A DNA stretch of 64,000 nt from DASRDE01 sp035938175 (GTDB lineage Bacteria; Vulcanimicrobiota; Vulcanimicrobiia; Vulcanimicrobiales; Vulcanimicrobiaceae), in assembly GCA_035938175.1 (NCBI GenBank), contig DASZHD010000030.1:124001-188000 (forward strand), read 5' to 3'. Shown here piece after piece: positions 1-7,733 of the stretch. A program made the translations under genes and the position numbers. The notes below the pieces were generated by a model. It was not told where the DNA came from. It did no database searches and was given only the letters and a program-made list of their open reading frames with translations. Every line of letters starts with the position of its first letter. Within the stretch, counting starts at the first letter, position 1.

Positions 1-1
1 C

Positions 2-310
2 AGCGCAACGCGTGACGTGCGCGTGCTGGATCGGCTGGGCGTCGGACGCCTGGCGCTGCGCGATGCCGGTGTGCGGCAAACCGATGCCTCGCATGCGCTG
101 GAACTTTTGCCGCAGGTTGTCGAAGGCGCTACGGCGTTCGGCGACGTCGGCCGGGCGCTCCCGGACATTTACGTGCTGCACGGCGCGCGCATCGCCGACT
201 TCAGCGGACTTGCTTCGGCCGAGCAGGCGGTTGCGCTCGCCCGCGAGGAACTGGCGGGACGCGAACCCGACGCGCCCGTTGTGATTTTGACCGCTTCAAA
301 ACCCGCTTGA
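2..310 (+). CDS. C-terminal part of an unidentified protein (cut by left window edge)
   Basis: The reading frame is open from the first bases of the window to a TGA at 308-310, so this is the last 102 residues of a gene that begins outside. The visible part alternates predicted helices and strands, with a run of hydrophobic beta-strand character near the end (PVVILTA) before a short tail, as in an alpha/beta Rossmann-like enzyme. I do not recognise the family and propose no function. A GTG at 17 could be mistaken for the start, but the frame stays open and protein-like upstream of it. The next gene follows 25 bases later on the same strand and may be co-transcribed. Confidence 0.55.
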   Translation, partial: SATRDVRVLDRLGVGRLALRDAGVRQTDASHALELLPQVVEGATAFGDVGRALPDIYVLHGARIADFSGLASAEQAVALAREELAGREPDAPVVILTASKPA

Positions 311-335
311 TGCCACAACGCCCACCGGAGAAGAC

Positions 336-701
336 ATGGCAAAGATTTCGATAGAGAGCAACAACGTGCAAATTCAACTTTCGCCGCTCGATCGATTTTG
401 GTCGATTCACGGGTCGCTGGAGATTCCGCTTGCGCATATCACGTCTGCTCGCGTCGAGGACGAAGACGGATGGAGCCACGTGTGGCGCAAGGTGATCGGC
501 ACGAACGCGCCGGGTTTGAAAATGGCCGGAACGTTTTTCATGGAGGGAGGACTGGCGTTTCTAGACTACGGCGACGGCAAGAACTGCGTGGTAATCCAGA
601 CGCAGCACGAGCGGTATCAAACCGTGATCGTGCAACTGGATCGTGGCACCGATCCGGACGCGATTGTCGCGGAGATTAACCGGCGCGTCGGCCACGTGTA
701 G
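336..701 (+). CDS. Small PH-domain-like hypothetical protein
   Basis: This encodes 121 residues from an ATG with a good ribosome binding site (GGAGAAG, 5 bases upstream). The sequence is rich in short beta strands (KISIESNNVQIQLS, the SIHGSLEIPLAHI stretch, KNCVVIQT) and ends in an amphipathic helix, which is the layout of bacterial PH-like domains. There is no signal peptide or membrane segment, so it should be cytosolic. Similar short proteins are common in actinobacteria and related groups without a known function. It is the last plus-strand gene before repeat element A. The PH-fold assignment is my inference from strand pattern and length. Confidence 0.7.
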   Translation: MAKISIESNNVQIQLSPLDRFWSIHGSLEIPLAHITSARVEDEDGWSHVWRKVIGTNAPGLKMAGTFFMEGGLAFLDYGDGKNCVVIQTQHERYQTVIVQLDRGTDPDAIVAEINRRVGHV

Positions 702-705
702 TCAT

Positions 706-890
706 CCGGAGGTATCGAAGCACCCGTTCGTCATGCTGAGGTATCGAAGCGCCCGTTCGTCATGCTGAGGTATCGAAGCACCCTGAGGAATCGAAGGGCC
801 ACCCGGTTTTCAGAAAACGCCTCGATGCCTCGGCGTGCTTCGATACCTCAGCATGACGAACGGGTGGTTCGATACCTCACCATGATGAAC
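706..890. repeat. Palindromic repeat element A (short form)
   Basis: Three tandem copies of a unit of about 29 bases with the core GAGGTATCGAAGC and CCCGTTCGTCATG run from 706 to 780. The copy at 752-779 is matched perfectly by its reverse complement at 837-864, a 28-bp arm pair separated by 57 bases. A further imperfect inverted copy (GATACCTCACCATGATGAAC) follows at 870-890. The inner part holds a small GTTTTCAGAAAAC hairpin but lacks the two-hairpin core found in elements B and C. It fills the gap between two converging genes, so it could end transcription from both sides. Confidence 0.85.
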
Positions 891-892
891 GT

Positions 893-2404
893 CTAGTTCA
901 CGCGAGGCTGAGCCGCTGCAAGACCCTCCGCTTCTTGGAGTGCGACGGTGCTCTTCTTACGTCCGTACAAGAAGTAGAAGACCAAACCGATGACGAGCCA
1001 CACCAAGAACCATAGCCACACGATCGGGAAGAAGCCCCAAACCACCGGGTTCCCGACCTTCAGATAAAACATCAGGCCGAGCGCCGTAACGGCGGAGAGA
1101 ACCGGAATGACGTACGGTCCGCCGGGTACTTCGAATGCGCCCTTCAGCTCAGGGTGCTTCGTGCGCAGGATCGGCACGGCAATTGAGACCAGAACGAACG
1201 CCGCGAGCGTTCCCATATTGGTGAGCGATCCGACGATGTTGATCGGGGTCAGCGCCGCGATGATCGCGATGCAGATTCCGAAGAAAATCGTCGAGTAGAT
1301 CGGCGTACGCCACGTCGGGTGAATCCGCGTGAAGGACGGCGGAATCAGTCCATCGCGGGACATCGCAAAGAAGATCCGGCTCTGCCCGAACATCATGACG
1401 AGCAGCACGGTCGTCAGACCCGCGATTGCGCCGAGCGAAATAATCACGCTGGCCCATCCCAGGTGCACGTAATTCATCGCAAACGCCACGGGAAACGCCA
1501 CGTTCAGCTTGTAGAATGGAACCATACCGTTCAGGATCGCGACGACGATGATGTACAGAATCGTGCAGATCGCCAAGCTCATGATGATGCCGAACGGCAA
1601 GTCTTTGCCGGGATTGCGCGCTTCTTCCGCGGTCGTGGAAACTGCGTCGAAGCCGATGTAGGCAAAGAAGATGAATGCCGCGCCGCCGAGCATACCCGTC
1701 CATCCGAACGGGAAGTAACCGCCTAGCCCGGTTTGCGGCCCCGGCGCCAAGTGGTAATTCGCTTGGTCGATGTGACCGACGCCGACGGCGATGAAGAACA
1801 GCACGATCAAGAGCTTCACGGCGACGATGATACCGTTCACCATTCCCGATTCGCGCGTTCCCCTGGCAAGGAGCGCAGTGATAATCAAAATGATCGCGGC
1901 GGCCGGAATGTTCGCGTATCCGGAGACGCCGGCTTGTCCGCTGAGGCCCCAATGCGGCCCGTTCGCCCACTGCGCGGGAATCGTGACCCCGAATTGGCTT
2001 AGGATATTTACGAAATATCCGGACCAGCCGATGCTTACCGTAGCAGCACCGAGCGCGTATTCCAGCACGAGGTCCCAACCGATGATCCACGCCAAGAATT
2101 CGCCGAGCGTCGCGTACGTATACGTATACGCGCTGCCGGAAATCGGAATCTTGCTGGAGACTTCGGCGTAACACAACGCAGCCAGTGCGCTGACGAAGCC
2201 GGCCACGACGAACGAAATCGTAATCGACGGGCCGGCACGCGTCGCCGAGGCGACACCGGTGAGAACGAAAATTCCGGTGCCGATGATCGCGCCGATGCCC
2301 ATGGCGGTGAGCGCCCATGGACCCAGGCTTCGCTTCAATCCATGTTCTTGGTTGGAGCCTTCGGCGAGAATCGTCGCCAGCGGCTTTACGCGTTGCATTA
2401 TCAT
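893..2404 (-). CDS. Amino acid permease, APC superfamily (CAT/YfnA type)
   Basis: This 503-residue integral membrane protein should have about 12 membrane segments. It imports amino acids, probably by proton symport or exchange. The first transmembrane segment carries the unwound glycine-rich motif IGAIIGTGIF (residues 37-46), the substrate-site signature of the APC fold. The following GSAYTYTYATLGE stretch and the FFAYIGFDAVSTTAEEARNP motif in the middle are typical of the cationic/neutral amino acid transporter branch. Length is normal for the family. The start is MIMQRV; the second methionine, two codons in, is equally possible because no strong ribosome site separates them. A related permease lies at 34300-35721. 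Exact substrate is unknown. Confidence 0.9.
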   Translation of the reverse strand: MIMQRVKPLATILAEGSNQEHGLKRSLGPWALTAMGIGAIIGTGIFVLTGVASATRAGPSITISFVVAGFVSALAALCYAEVSSKIPISGSAYTYTYATLGEFLAWIIGWDLVLEYALGAATVSIGWSGYFVNILSQFGVTIPAQWANGPHWGLSGQAGVSGYANIPAAAIILIITALLARGTRESGMVNGIIVAVKLLIVLFFIAVGVGHIDQANYHLAPGPQTGLGGYFPFGWTGMLGGAAFIFFAYIGFDAVSTTAEEARNPGKDLPFGIIMSLAICTILYIIVVAILNGMVPFYKLNVAFPVAFAMNYVHLGWASVIISLGAIAGLTTVLLVMMFGQSRIFFAMSRDGLIPPSFTRIHPTWRTPIYSTIFFGICIAIIAALTPINIVGSLTNMGTLAAFVLVSIAVPILRTKHPELKGAFEVPGGPYVIPVLSAVTALGLMFYLKVGNPVVWGFFPIVWLWFLVWLVIGLVFYFLYGRKKSTVALQEAEGLAAAQPRVN

Positions 2405-2478
2405 TAAGAGACGTGAATTAACCCTTGCCTGCCGACTCCCTCGTCGCTCAATGCCAAAAACCTGGACGTGTCGACGCG

Positions 2479-3192
2479 CTACGCGCTGGTGTAGCCGACG
2501 TAGAGGCCCCGTCCGGCCGTCAGCCCGGGCTCCTCGAATTCCACGTAGAGTCCGGCTTTGCGGAACGCGTTGCGGTATTCATCGTCGGTGAACAGCGTCA
2601 ACCGGTGCGGTTCGGTGAAGGTACGGATGCCGTCTCGCGAAGCCACCATATAGTGGAAGTTGAGGATCGAAACGTTGCCGTCGCGCCGGCTGACGCTCAT
2701 CCGGGCCACCTTGAGGTCGGGCTCGTCGACATAGAGGGCGTGCACCGAGCCGTCTTTCCAGTCTTCCGGGCGCAGCCACGGTTCGACGATCACAACGCCG
2801 CCCGGGCGTAAGTGGCGCGCGAACGTCTGCAGCGTTTGATCCAGACGCCCGACGTTCGGCATGGTGCCGATGGCGCCGAACAGGCTCACGATCGCATCGA
2901 AACGCTTTCCTAGATTGAAGCCCATCATGTCGCCCAAATGAAACGGGACGTCCGGATTGCGATCGCGCGCGATATCCAGCATCGTGCGTTCGACGTCGAG
3001 TCCCTCGCAGGTGAAGTGCTCGCGCAGGTATTCCAGATGACGTCCCGTGCCGCAGCCGACATCCAACAGCGCATTCCCGCCGGAGCGGCAGCGCTGCTCG
3101 ACGATCTCGCGCACGTGGGCGGCTTCTTTCTCGTAATCCTTTCCGAGCGCGCGATATAGGGCATCGTAATACTTGGCGGACTGCGTGTACAT
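2479..3192 (-). CDS. Class I SAM-dependent methyltransferase
   Basis: This encodes 237 residues. I chose the start MYTQSAKYYDALY because it has a strong ribosome site (AAGGAAG, 7 bases upstream) and because methyltransferases of this type begin with a 'YYDxLY' helix. Motif I, DVGCGTG, is at residues 44-50, followed by an acidic residue after the second strand (GLDVE) that binds the SAM ribose. The C-terminal half contains antiparallel strands and the motif EPWLRPEDW. The protein resembles small-molecule or amino-sugar N-methyltransferases (the DesVI/TylM1-like group), which is a family resemblance only. It is divergent from the FAD oxidoreductase gene with a 61-base gap that must hold both promoters. 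Confidence 0.82.
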   Translation of the reverse strand: MYTQSAKYYDALYRALGKDYEKEAAHVREIVEQRCRSGGNALLDVGCGTGRHLEYLREHFTCEGLDVERTMLDIARDRNPDVPFHLGDMMGFNLGKRFDAIVSLFGAIGTMPNVGRLDQTLQTFARHLRPGGVVIVEPWLRPEDWKDGSVHALYVDEPDLKVARMSVSRRDGNVSILNFHYMVASRDGIRTFTEPHRLTLFTDDEYRNAFRKAGLYVEFEEPGLTAGRGLYVGYTSA

Positions 3193-3253
3193 CGCAAGCT
3201 TCCTTTGTGCCGCGGCAGGCAATGCCTGCGAACTAGGCGCATCTCGTCGAACA

Positions 3254-4600
3254 ATGCGCAACTACGACGTGCTGGTCGTCGGCGGCGGAAACGCCGGATG
3301 TGCGGCTGCGATTGCAGCTGCACGCATCGGCGCGCGCACGCTCCTGGTCGAGCGGTACGGCTTCCTCGGCGGAACGGCAACCGCGGCGATGGTAGGTCCG
3401 TGGATGACGTTTCACTCAGGAAGCAAGCGCATCGTCGGCGGGATAGCGCAAGAAATCGTGGAGCGTTTGCAGCAGCGGGGTGCATCGCCGGGACACGTGC
3501 GCGATTCTTCGGATTACGTGTCGACGATCACGCCGTTCGATCCCGAGATCCACAAAGCGTTGCTCTTTGAAATGATGCGCGAGGCGGGTGTGGACTTGCT
3601 GCTTCACGCGTATTTTTTGCGGGCCGTCATGGCGCACCAGGACAACAACGCCGTCGAAGGCGCCGTCTTTGCCACGGTTGCGGGCGAGCGGGAATACCGC
3701 GCGAAAATCACGATCGATGCGACGGCCGACGCGTTCGTCGCGCATTCCGCCGGAGTGGCGACGCAGCGAGGTGACGAACGCGGCCAGGTTCAGCCGGCGA
3801 GCTTGATGTTTCGCCTGAGCCACGTCGACCTGTCCAAGACCGCCGCGTACGTACGCACGCACCCGGATCAAATGCGCACCTCGCTCAAAGCGCACGAGCG
3901 CACGGCTCACGCACTTACCGCAGTTGCAGGCTTGTACGAGCTGTGGAACGAGGCGGGTACGAGCGGCGAGGTGTCGATTCCGCGCGAATTGGTGTCATTC
4001 TTCATCACGCCCTACGAAGACGAAGTTACGGTCAATATGACGCGCGTTACCGGTATCGATCCGCTCGATCCCGACGACCTCACGCGCGCCGAAGTCGAAG
4101 CGCGCTTGCAGGTGATGCAGCTGCTCGATTTTTTTCGCTCGCGCGTCCCGGGTTTCGAACGCTGCCGGATCGCCGCGACGGGCACGCAGATCGGTATTCG
4201 CGAGTCACGCAGGATCGTCGGTGAATACACGTTGACGCGCGATGACGTTTTGCAAGCGCGGCGCTTCGAAGACGCCGTGGCGCAAAGTGCGTATCCGATC
4301 GACATTCACAACCCGTCCGGGAGTGGAACGGTAACGCATCGACTTCCCGAAGGCGAGCGCTACGAAATTCCGTTCCGCTGCCTTTTGCCTAAAGGCGTAG
4401 ACCGTTTGCTGGTCGCCGGACGCTGCATTTCCACGACGCACGAGGCTTTGGCGTCGACGCGTCTTACGCCCACGGTCATGACGCTGGGACAGGCGGCAGG
4501 CACGGCCGCCGCGATGGCGGAACGCGGCCGGACGAGCTTGCGCGAGTTGAATCCGGCACTACTGCGCGCGCAGCTCAGTGCCGACGGAGTTCTTCTGTAA
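3254..4600 (+). CDS. FAD-dependent oxidoreductase (PF12831-like)
   Basis: This encodes 448 residues. The dinucleotide-binding motif VVGGGNAGCAAAI starts at residue 8, and the ERYGFLGGTAT stretch that follows is the signature of the FAD_oxidored family. The C-terminal GRCISTTHEALASTRLTPT segment is the second FAD-contacting region of the same family. I prefer the ATG at 3254 to an upstream in-frame ATG at 3173, because the fold begins immediately after it and the upstream part would overlap the divergent methyltransferase. Members of this family often sit in carbohydrate utilisation clusters. Here the gene opens a four-gene operon: its TAA shares a base with the ATG of the next gene. Substrate unknown. 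Confidence 0.85.
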   Translation: MRNYDVLVVGGGNAGCAAAIAAARIGARTLLVERYGFLGGTATAAMVGPWMTFHSGSKRIVGGIAQEIVERLQQRGASPGHVRDSSDYVSTITPFDPEIHKALLFEMMREAGVDLLLHAYFLRAVMAHQDNNAVEGAVFATVAGEREYRAKITIDATADAFVAHSAGVATQRGDERGQVQPASLMFRLSHVDLSKTAAYVRTHPDQMRTSLKAHERTAHALTAVAGLYELWNEAGTSGEVSIPRELVSFFITPYEDEVTVNMTRVTGIDPLDPDDLTRAEVEARLQVMQLLDFFRSRVPGFERCRIAATGTQIGIRESRRIVGEYTLTRDDVLQARRFEDAVAQSAYPIDIHNPSGSGTVTHRLPEGERYEIPFRCLLPKGVDRLLVAGRCISTTHEALASTRLTPTVMTLGQAAGTAAAMAERGRTSLRELNPALLRAQLSADGVLL

Positions 4601-4899
4601 TGGTCGACGTTTTCGAACTCGCACGCCGCAGCGGCGTGCGGATCGAGTATGCGGATTTGGGCGCGTGGGGATCGTGCGAGTTGCGGTCGGAATACGATCC
4701 GCACGATGCGGTTATTCGCGTAAACACGCGCCTGTTGCAAGCATTGCCGCCGGCCCAAGCGCTTCGCGTCGCCGCCCTGGCCGTCGCGCACGAACTTTAC
4801 CATCATCGCGAAGCCTGCGGCGAAGTGCCGCGGCTGCGCGATCGCGTGCGCCGCGAAGATGCGGCAGACGCCTTCGCGCGGTCGTTATTGCAAACGTAA
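4600..4899 (+). CDS. Small HExxH putative metallopeptidase (ImmA/IrrE-like)
   Basis: This encodes 99 residues with the zinc-binding motif HELYH at residues 64-68 in a helix, preceded by the hydrophobic stretch AALAVA, as in the ImmA/IrrE and minimal gluzincin-like folds. A further H69 and the acidic/His-rich tail could supply the third metal ligand. There is no signal peptide, so the product is cytosolic. The ATG overlaps the previous stop (TAATG) and its own stop overlaps the next start in the same way, so it is translationally coupled to its sugar-metabolism neighbours. Its role there is unexplained: it may process a regulator or act as a hydrolase. Peptidase activity is inferred only from the motif. 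Confidence 0.7.
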   Translation: MVDVFELARRSGVRIEYADLGAWGSCELRSEYDPHDAVIRVNTRLLQALPPAQALRVAALAVAHELYHHREACGEVPRLRDRVRREDAADAFARSLLQT

Positions 4900-5819
4900 T
4901 GCCGTATTATGCCGGAATCGACGGTGGTCAAACGACGACGACGGCGGTGGTCGGCGACGAAAGCGGAAAGATTCTCGGACGCGGAGAGGCCGGTCCGGCC
5001 GACGAGATAGGACAGGGCCCCGAATCGACGCGATTGCGCGATGCCTTGCAAGCCGCCCTCTCCGAGGCGATGTCGCGAGCAAATCTGCCGGCGGATACGC
5101 AGCTCGAGCGCGTGGTTGCCGGCGTAAGCGGCTATGAAGGGCATGTGTACGGACAATCTCCGGCTTTGCCGGCGCGCGCGTTCGCGATCGTGCACGATTC
5201 CGAGATCGCGCACGCGGGTGCGCTGGCGGGCGACTACGGCGTCGTGGTTATCGCAGGCACGGGTTCGGTGGCGTTCGGTAAAGGCGAACGCGGGACGTCG
5301 TTCGTCGGAGGCTGGGGATACGTATTCGGCGACGAGGGCAGCGGCTTTTGGTTTACGCGCGAGGCGTTGGCGCAGGCGATGCGCGACTTCGACGCAGGCG
5401 TTCCGAACGACATCACGCCGCTCGCACTCAAGCATTTCGCCAAACGAACGTTGCGCGAACTCGCTCGCGCATTCTACGCAAATGAAATCTCGCGCGCCAA
5501 GCTGGCGCACTTCGGGGTCGAATTGCTCGCTGCGGCGCAACGCGGAAACGCCCGCGCGGCCGAGCTCGTTCAGAAGGGTGCCGTCGCACTCGTAACGCTG
5601 GCCGTGCACGCGGCAGTGCGCGCCGGGTTGCCCGCCGATACGAAGGTCGCGTTTACCGGCGGCGTCAAACGCAGCCCGACGGTGCGCGCACAGATCGCGC
5701 AGTGCATGCATTCGATGTTGCCGAACGCGCAGCTCGCGCCGCCGAAGTATGACGCCGCCACCGGCGCGCTGATCATGGCGTATCGAGCAAGCGGCATGTC
5801 ACCGGAAATCACACCGTGA
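4899..5819 (+). CDS. N-acetylglucosamine-kinase-like ATPase (BadF/BadG family)
   Basis: This encodes 306 residues starting at MPYYAGIDGGQTTTT, where the GIDGGQT motif is the phosphate-1 loop of the ASKHA (actin/hexokinase) fold. The phosphate-2 motif VIAGTGSVAFG and the GGWGYVFGDEGSGFWF segment in the middle match eukaryotic-type N-acetylglucosamine kinase (NAGK) and related BadF/BadG proteins. The adenosine motif AFTGGVKRSP lies near the C-terminus. It probably phosphorylates an amino sugar such as GlcNAc or ManNAc at C6 using ATP. The neighbour NanE acts on exactly such phosphates, which supports this. The start ATG overlaps the previous stop; a larger in-frame opening upstream is only a shadow of the preceding genes. 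Confidence 0.85.
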   Translation: MPYYAGIDGGQTTTTAVVGDESGKILGRGEAGPADEIGQGPESTRLRDALQAALSEAMSRANLPADTQLERVVAGVSGYEGHVYGQSPALPARAFAIVHDSEIAHAGALAGDYGVVVIAGTGSVAFGKGERGTSFVGGWGYVFGDEGSGFWFTREALAQAMRDFDAGVPNDITPLALKHFAKRTLRELARAFYANEISRAKLAHFGVELLAAAQRGNARAAELVQKGAVALVTLAVHAAVRAGLPADTKVAFTGGVKRSPTVRAQIAQCMHSMLPNAQLAPPKYDAATGALIMAYRASGMSPEITP

Positions 5820-6505
5820 GCGTGCTCAAAAAAATCCGAAAGGGTCTGATCGTCTCTGTCCAAGCGCGCAGCGGTTCGCCCCTGGACGACCCGGCCGTGC
5901 TATCGTCGCTCGCTTTGAGCGCGCAAGAAAACGGCGCGGCCGGAGTGCGCATGCAGGGCGTTCAAAACATTCGAGCGGCGCGGGTGCGGCTTTCGGTGCC
6001 GATCGTCGGCATCGTCAAACGCGAGTACGCCGAGTTCGAGCCGTACATCACGCCCACGTTGCGCGAAGTGCGCGAAGTGCTGGAGTGCGGCGCCGAGATC
6101 GTGGCCTTCGACGCGACCGCGCGGCCGCGTCCCGAGGGGTTAACGGTCGCCGAGCTGATCGCCGAAATCCACCGCGGCGGTGCGCTCGCCATGGCGGATT
6201 GCGCGCTTCCGAGCGATGCCGTCGCTGCGGTCGCCGCGGGGGCCGACATCGCGGCGACCACGTTATGCGGCTATACAAAGGAAACGCGCGGCGTGCCGCT
6301 GCCGGCGCTCGAACTGGTTTCCGCCTTGCGGCAACTTCAGACTTTTGTCATCTGCGAAGGCGGCATTCACTCGCCGGAATCGGCCTCCGCCGCCATGCGC
6401 GCGGGCGCGGACGCGGTAGTCGTCGGCACCGCCATCACCGACACGGGGTGGATTGTGCGGCAATACGTCTCCTCGCTTGCGCCACAAACGTCGTCGCTGC
6501 CGTAG
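5816..6505 (+). CDS. nanE: N-acetylmannosamine-6-phosphate 2-epimerase
   Basis: This encodes 229 residues forming a (beta/alpha)8 barrel typical of NanE, which converts ManNAc-6-phosphate to GlcNAc-6-phosphate in sialic acid and ManNAc catabolism. Family features visible are the N-terminal GLIVSVQA strand, GVRMQGVQNI, the VPIVGIVKREY segment with the catalytic lysine, the EIVAFDAT motif, and the C-terminal phosphate-binding glycine strand CEGGIHSPESA and GADAVVVGTAIT. The GTG start overlaps the TGA of the kinase by four bases. Together with the kinase this gives a two-step route from ManNAc to GlcNAc-6-phosphate. No NanA or NagA/NagB is present in the window. It is the last gene of the operon. 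Confidence 0.92.
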   Translation: MSVLKKIRKGLIVSVQARSGSPLDDPAVLSSLALSAQENGAAGVRMQGVQNIRAARVRLSVPIVGIVKREYAEFEPYITPTLREVREVLECGAEIVAFDATARPRPEGLTVAELIAEIHRGGALAMADCALPSDAVAAVAAGADIAATTLCGYTKETRGVPLPALELVSALRQLQTFVICEGGIHSPESASAAMRAGADAVVVGTAITDTGWIVRQYVSSLAPQTSSLP

Positions 6506-6512
6506 GACGCTT

Positions 6513-6576
6513 TTCCCTATAGTCAAATAAGGGAAGCCTGATTTAAGTCAGGCGCGGGCCCATCGCGTGGGGCCCG
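6513..6576 (+). promoter_or_regulatory. Three successive stem-loops between nanE and coxB
   Basis: The 99-base gap holds three hairpins in a row. The first pairs TTCCCT (6513-6518) with AGGGAA (6530-6535). The second pairs GCCTGA (6536-6541) with TCAGGC (6548-6553). The third pairs CGGGCCC (6555-6561) with GGGCCCG (6570-6576). A T-run (TTTTT, 6591-6595) follows only after 14 more bases. They may end the nanE transcript, or form a structured leader for the cox operon, or both. Which applies cannot be decided from sequence. Confidence 0.5.
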
Positions 6577-6604
6577 TTACTCCGTTGCGCTTTTTGGGGT
6601 TAGA

Positions 6605-7723
6605 GTGGCAGTAGAAAACAGAGATCCGGCAGTTCGCCTGGACAGCGGATTCTGGATCGCGACGGCCGTCATGGCCGTCCTAGCGGCTATCGTCATCGTC
6701 TTTTGGATCACGGCACCGATTACGAGCATCATGCCGGAGTCCGTCGACAAAGCCGCTCAAATCGATACGCTGTATCGCTTCCTGGCTGCATCGGGCTCGG
6801 CGCTGTACGTCTTCGTAGTCGGCTTCATTCTGTATTTCTCGTTCCGCTACCGGCGCCACGCCACGCAAGCCGCGGATGCGATCGGCTTGCAGATTCACGA
6901 CAGCAACCGTCTCGAGTTCTGGTGGACGCTGTTGCCGTTCTTGTTCATCGTCGCGTTGGGCGTGGTCAGCGTACGAATCTTTTACGGCATCGTGCCGTTC
7001 AACATGCCCGCCAATGCATTGGTGGTCGAGAGCTTGGGGCACCAGTGGTACTACACGTTCCGCTATCCGGGCATCAACGGCGAGGTCAAGCAGTTACACT
7101 TGCCGCTCGGCCAGCAAGTGACGATGCATGTAAGTTCGTACGACGTCATCCACTCGTTCTGGGTTCCGAGCATGCGGCTCAAAGCCGACATGGTTCCCGG
7201 CTTGGTAAATACGCTCGTTTTCACGCCGACGCACACGGGCAAGTACGAGATCATCTGCACCGAGTTCTGCGGTACGCTGCACGGTGAAATGCACAGCGGT
7301 ACCTCGAGCGATCAAGCGTACATGTATATCGACACGCCCGCGCAATACAAGGCCTGGTACGATGCCGCGCAAAAGGCGAACGCGCACGAAAGCAATGCGA
7401 TTCCCGTGGCGTCGAATGTAGCGGTGAACTTGACCGGCGGTGACGCCGCTGCGGGCAAGACGCTTTTCGCACAGAAATGCTCGGCCTGTCACGCACTCGG
7501 GCCGTTCGATCAGAAGATCGTCGGACCGGGGCTCAAAGGCGTGCTGCACGATCCGGTGCATCCGAATCTGGTTGACGGCGATCCCGCAACGCCGGAAAAC
7601 GTCGCGAAGATTTTGCAGCACGGCTTTACGGGCCCCATGGGCACTATGCCGAACCAGACGGCAAACGCTCTGAGCGACAAAGACGTCGCCAACCTCGTCG
7701 CTTTTCTCAACACCTTGAAATGA
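6605..7723 (+). CDS. coxB: Cytochrome c oxidase subunit II with fused cytochrome c domain (caa3 type)
   Basis: This encodes 372 residues. Two N-terminal membrane helices anchor a periplasmic cupredoxin domain that binds the dinuclear CuA centre, which accepts electrons before subunit I. The CuA ligands are in CTEFCGTLHGEM, with cysteines 218 and 222, histidine 226 and methionine 229, and the upstream His lies in HSFWVPS. A C-terminal class I cytochrome c domain follows, with the heme motif CSACH at 292-296 and a methionine ligand expected in GPMGTMPN. This fusion defines caa3-type oxidases, which need no separate soluble donor at that step. The start is GTG, preceded by a weak GGGG ribosome site. 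First gene of the cox operon. Confidence 0.96.
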   Translation: MAVENRDPAVRLDSGFWIATAVMAVLAAIVIVFWITAPITSIMPESVDKAAQIDTLYRFLAASGSALYVFVVGFILYFSFRYRRHATQAADAIGLQIHDSNRLEFWWTLLPFLFIVALGVVSVRIFYGIVPFNMPANALVVESLGHQWYYTFRYPGINGEVKQLHLPLGQQVTMHVSSYDVIHSFWVPSMRLKADMVPGLVNTLVFTPTHTGKYEIICTEFCGTLHGEMHSGTSSDQAYMYIDTPAQYKAWYDAAQKANAHESNAIPVASNVAVNLTGGDAAAGKTLFAQKCSACHALGPFDQKIVGPGLKGVLHDPVHPNLVDGDPATPENVAKILQHGFTGPMGTMPNQTANALSDKDVANLVAFLNTLK

Positions 7724-7733
7724 AGATGAAGAA

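Noticed and set aside
4578..4898. Longer N-terminus for the GlcNAc-kinase-like protein
   Set aside because: The extension lies over two other genes in a different frame, is arginine-rich and has no family support; the ATG at 4899 with the ASKHA motif is better.
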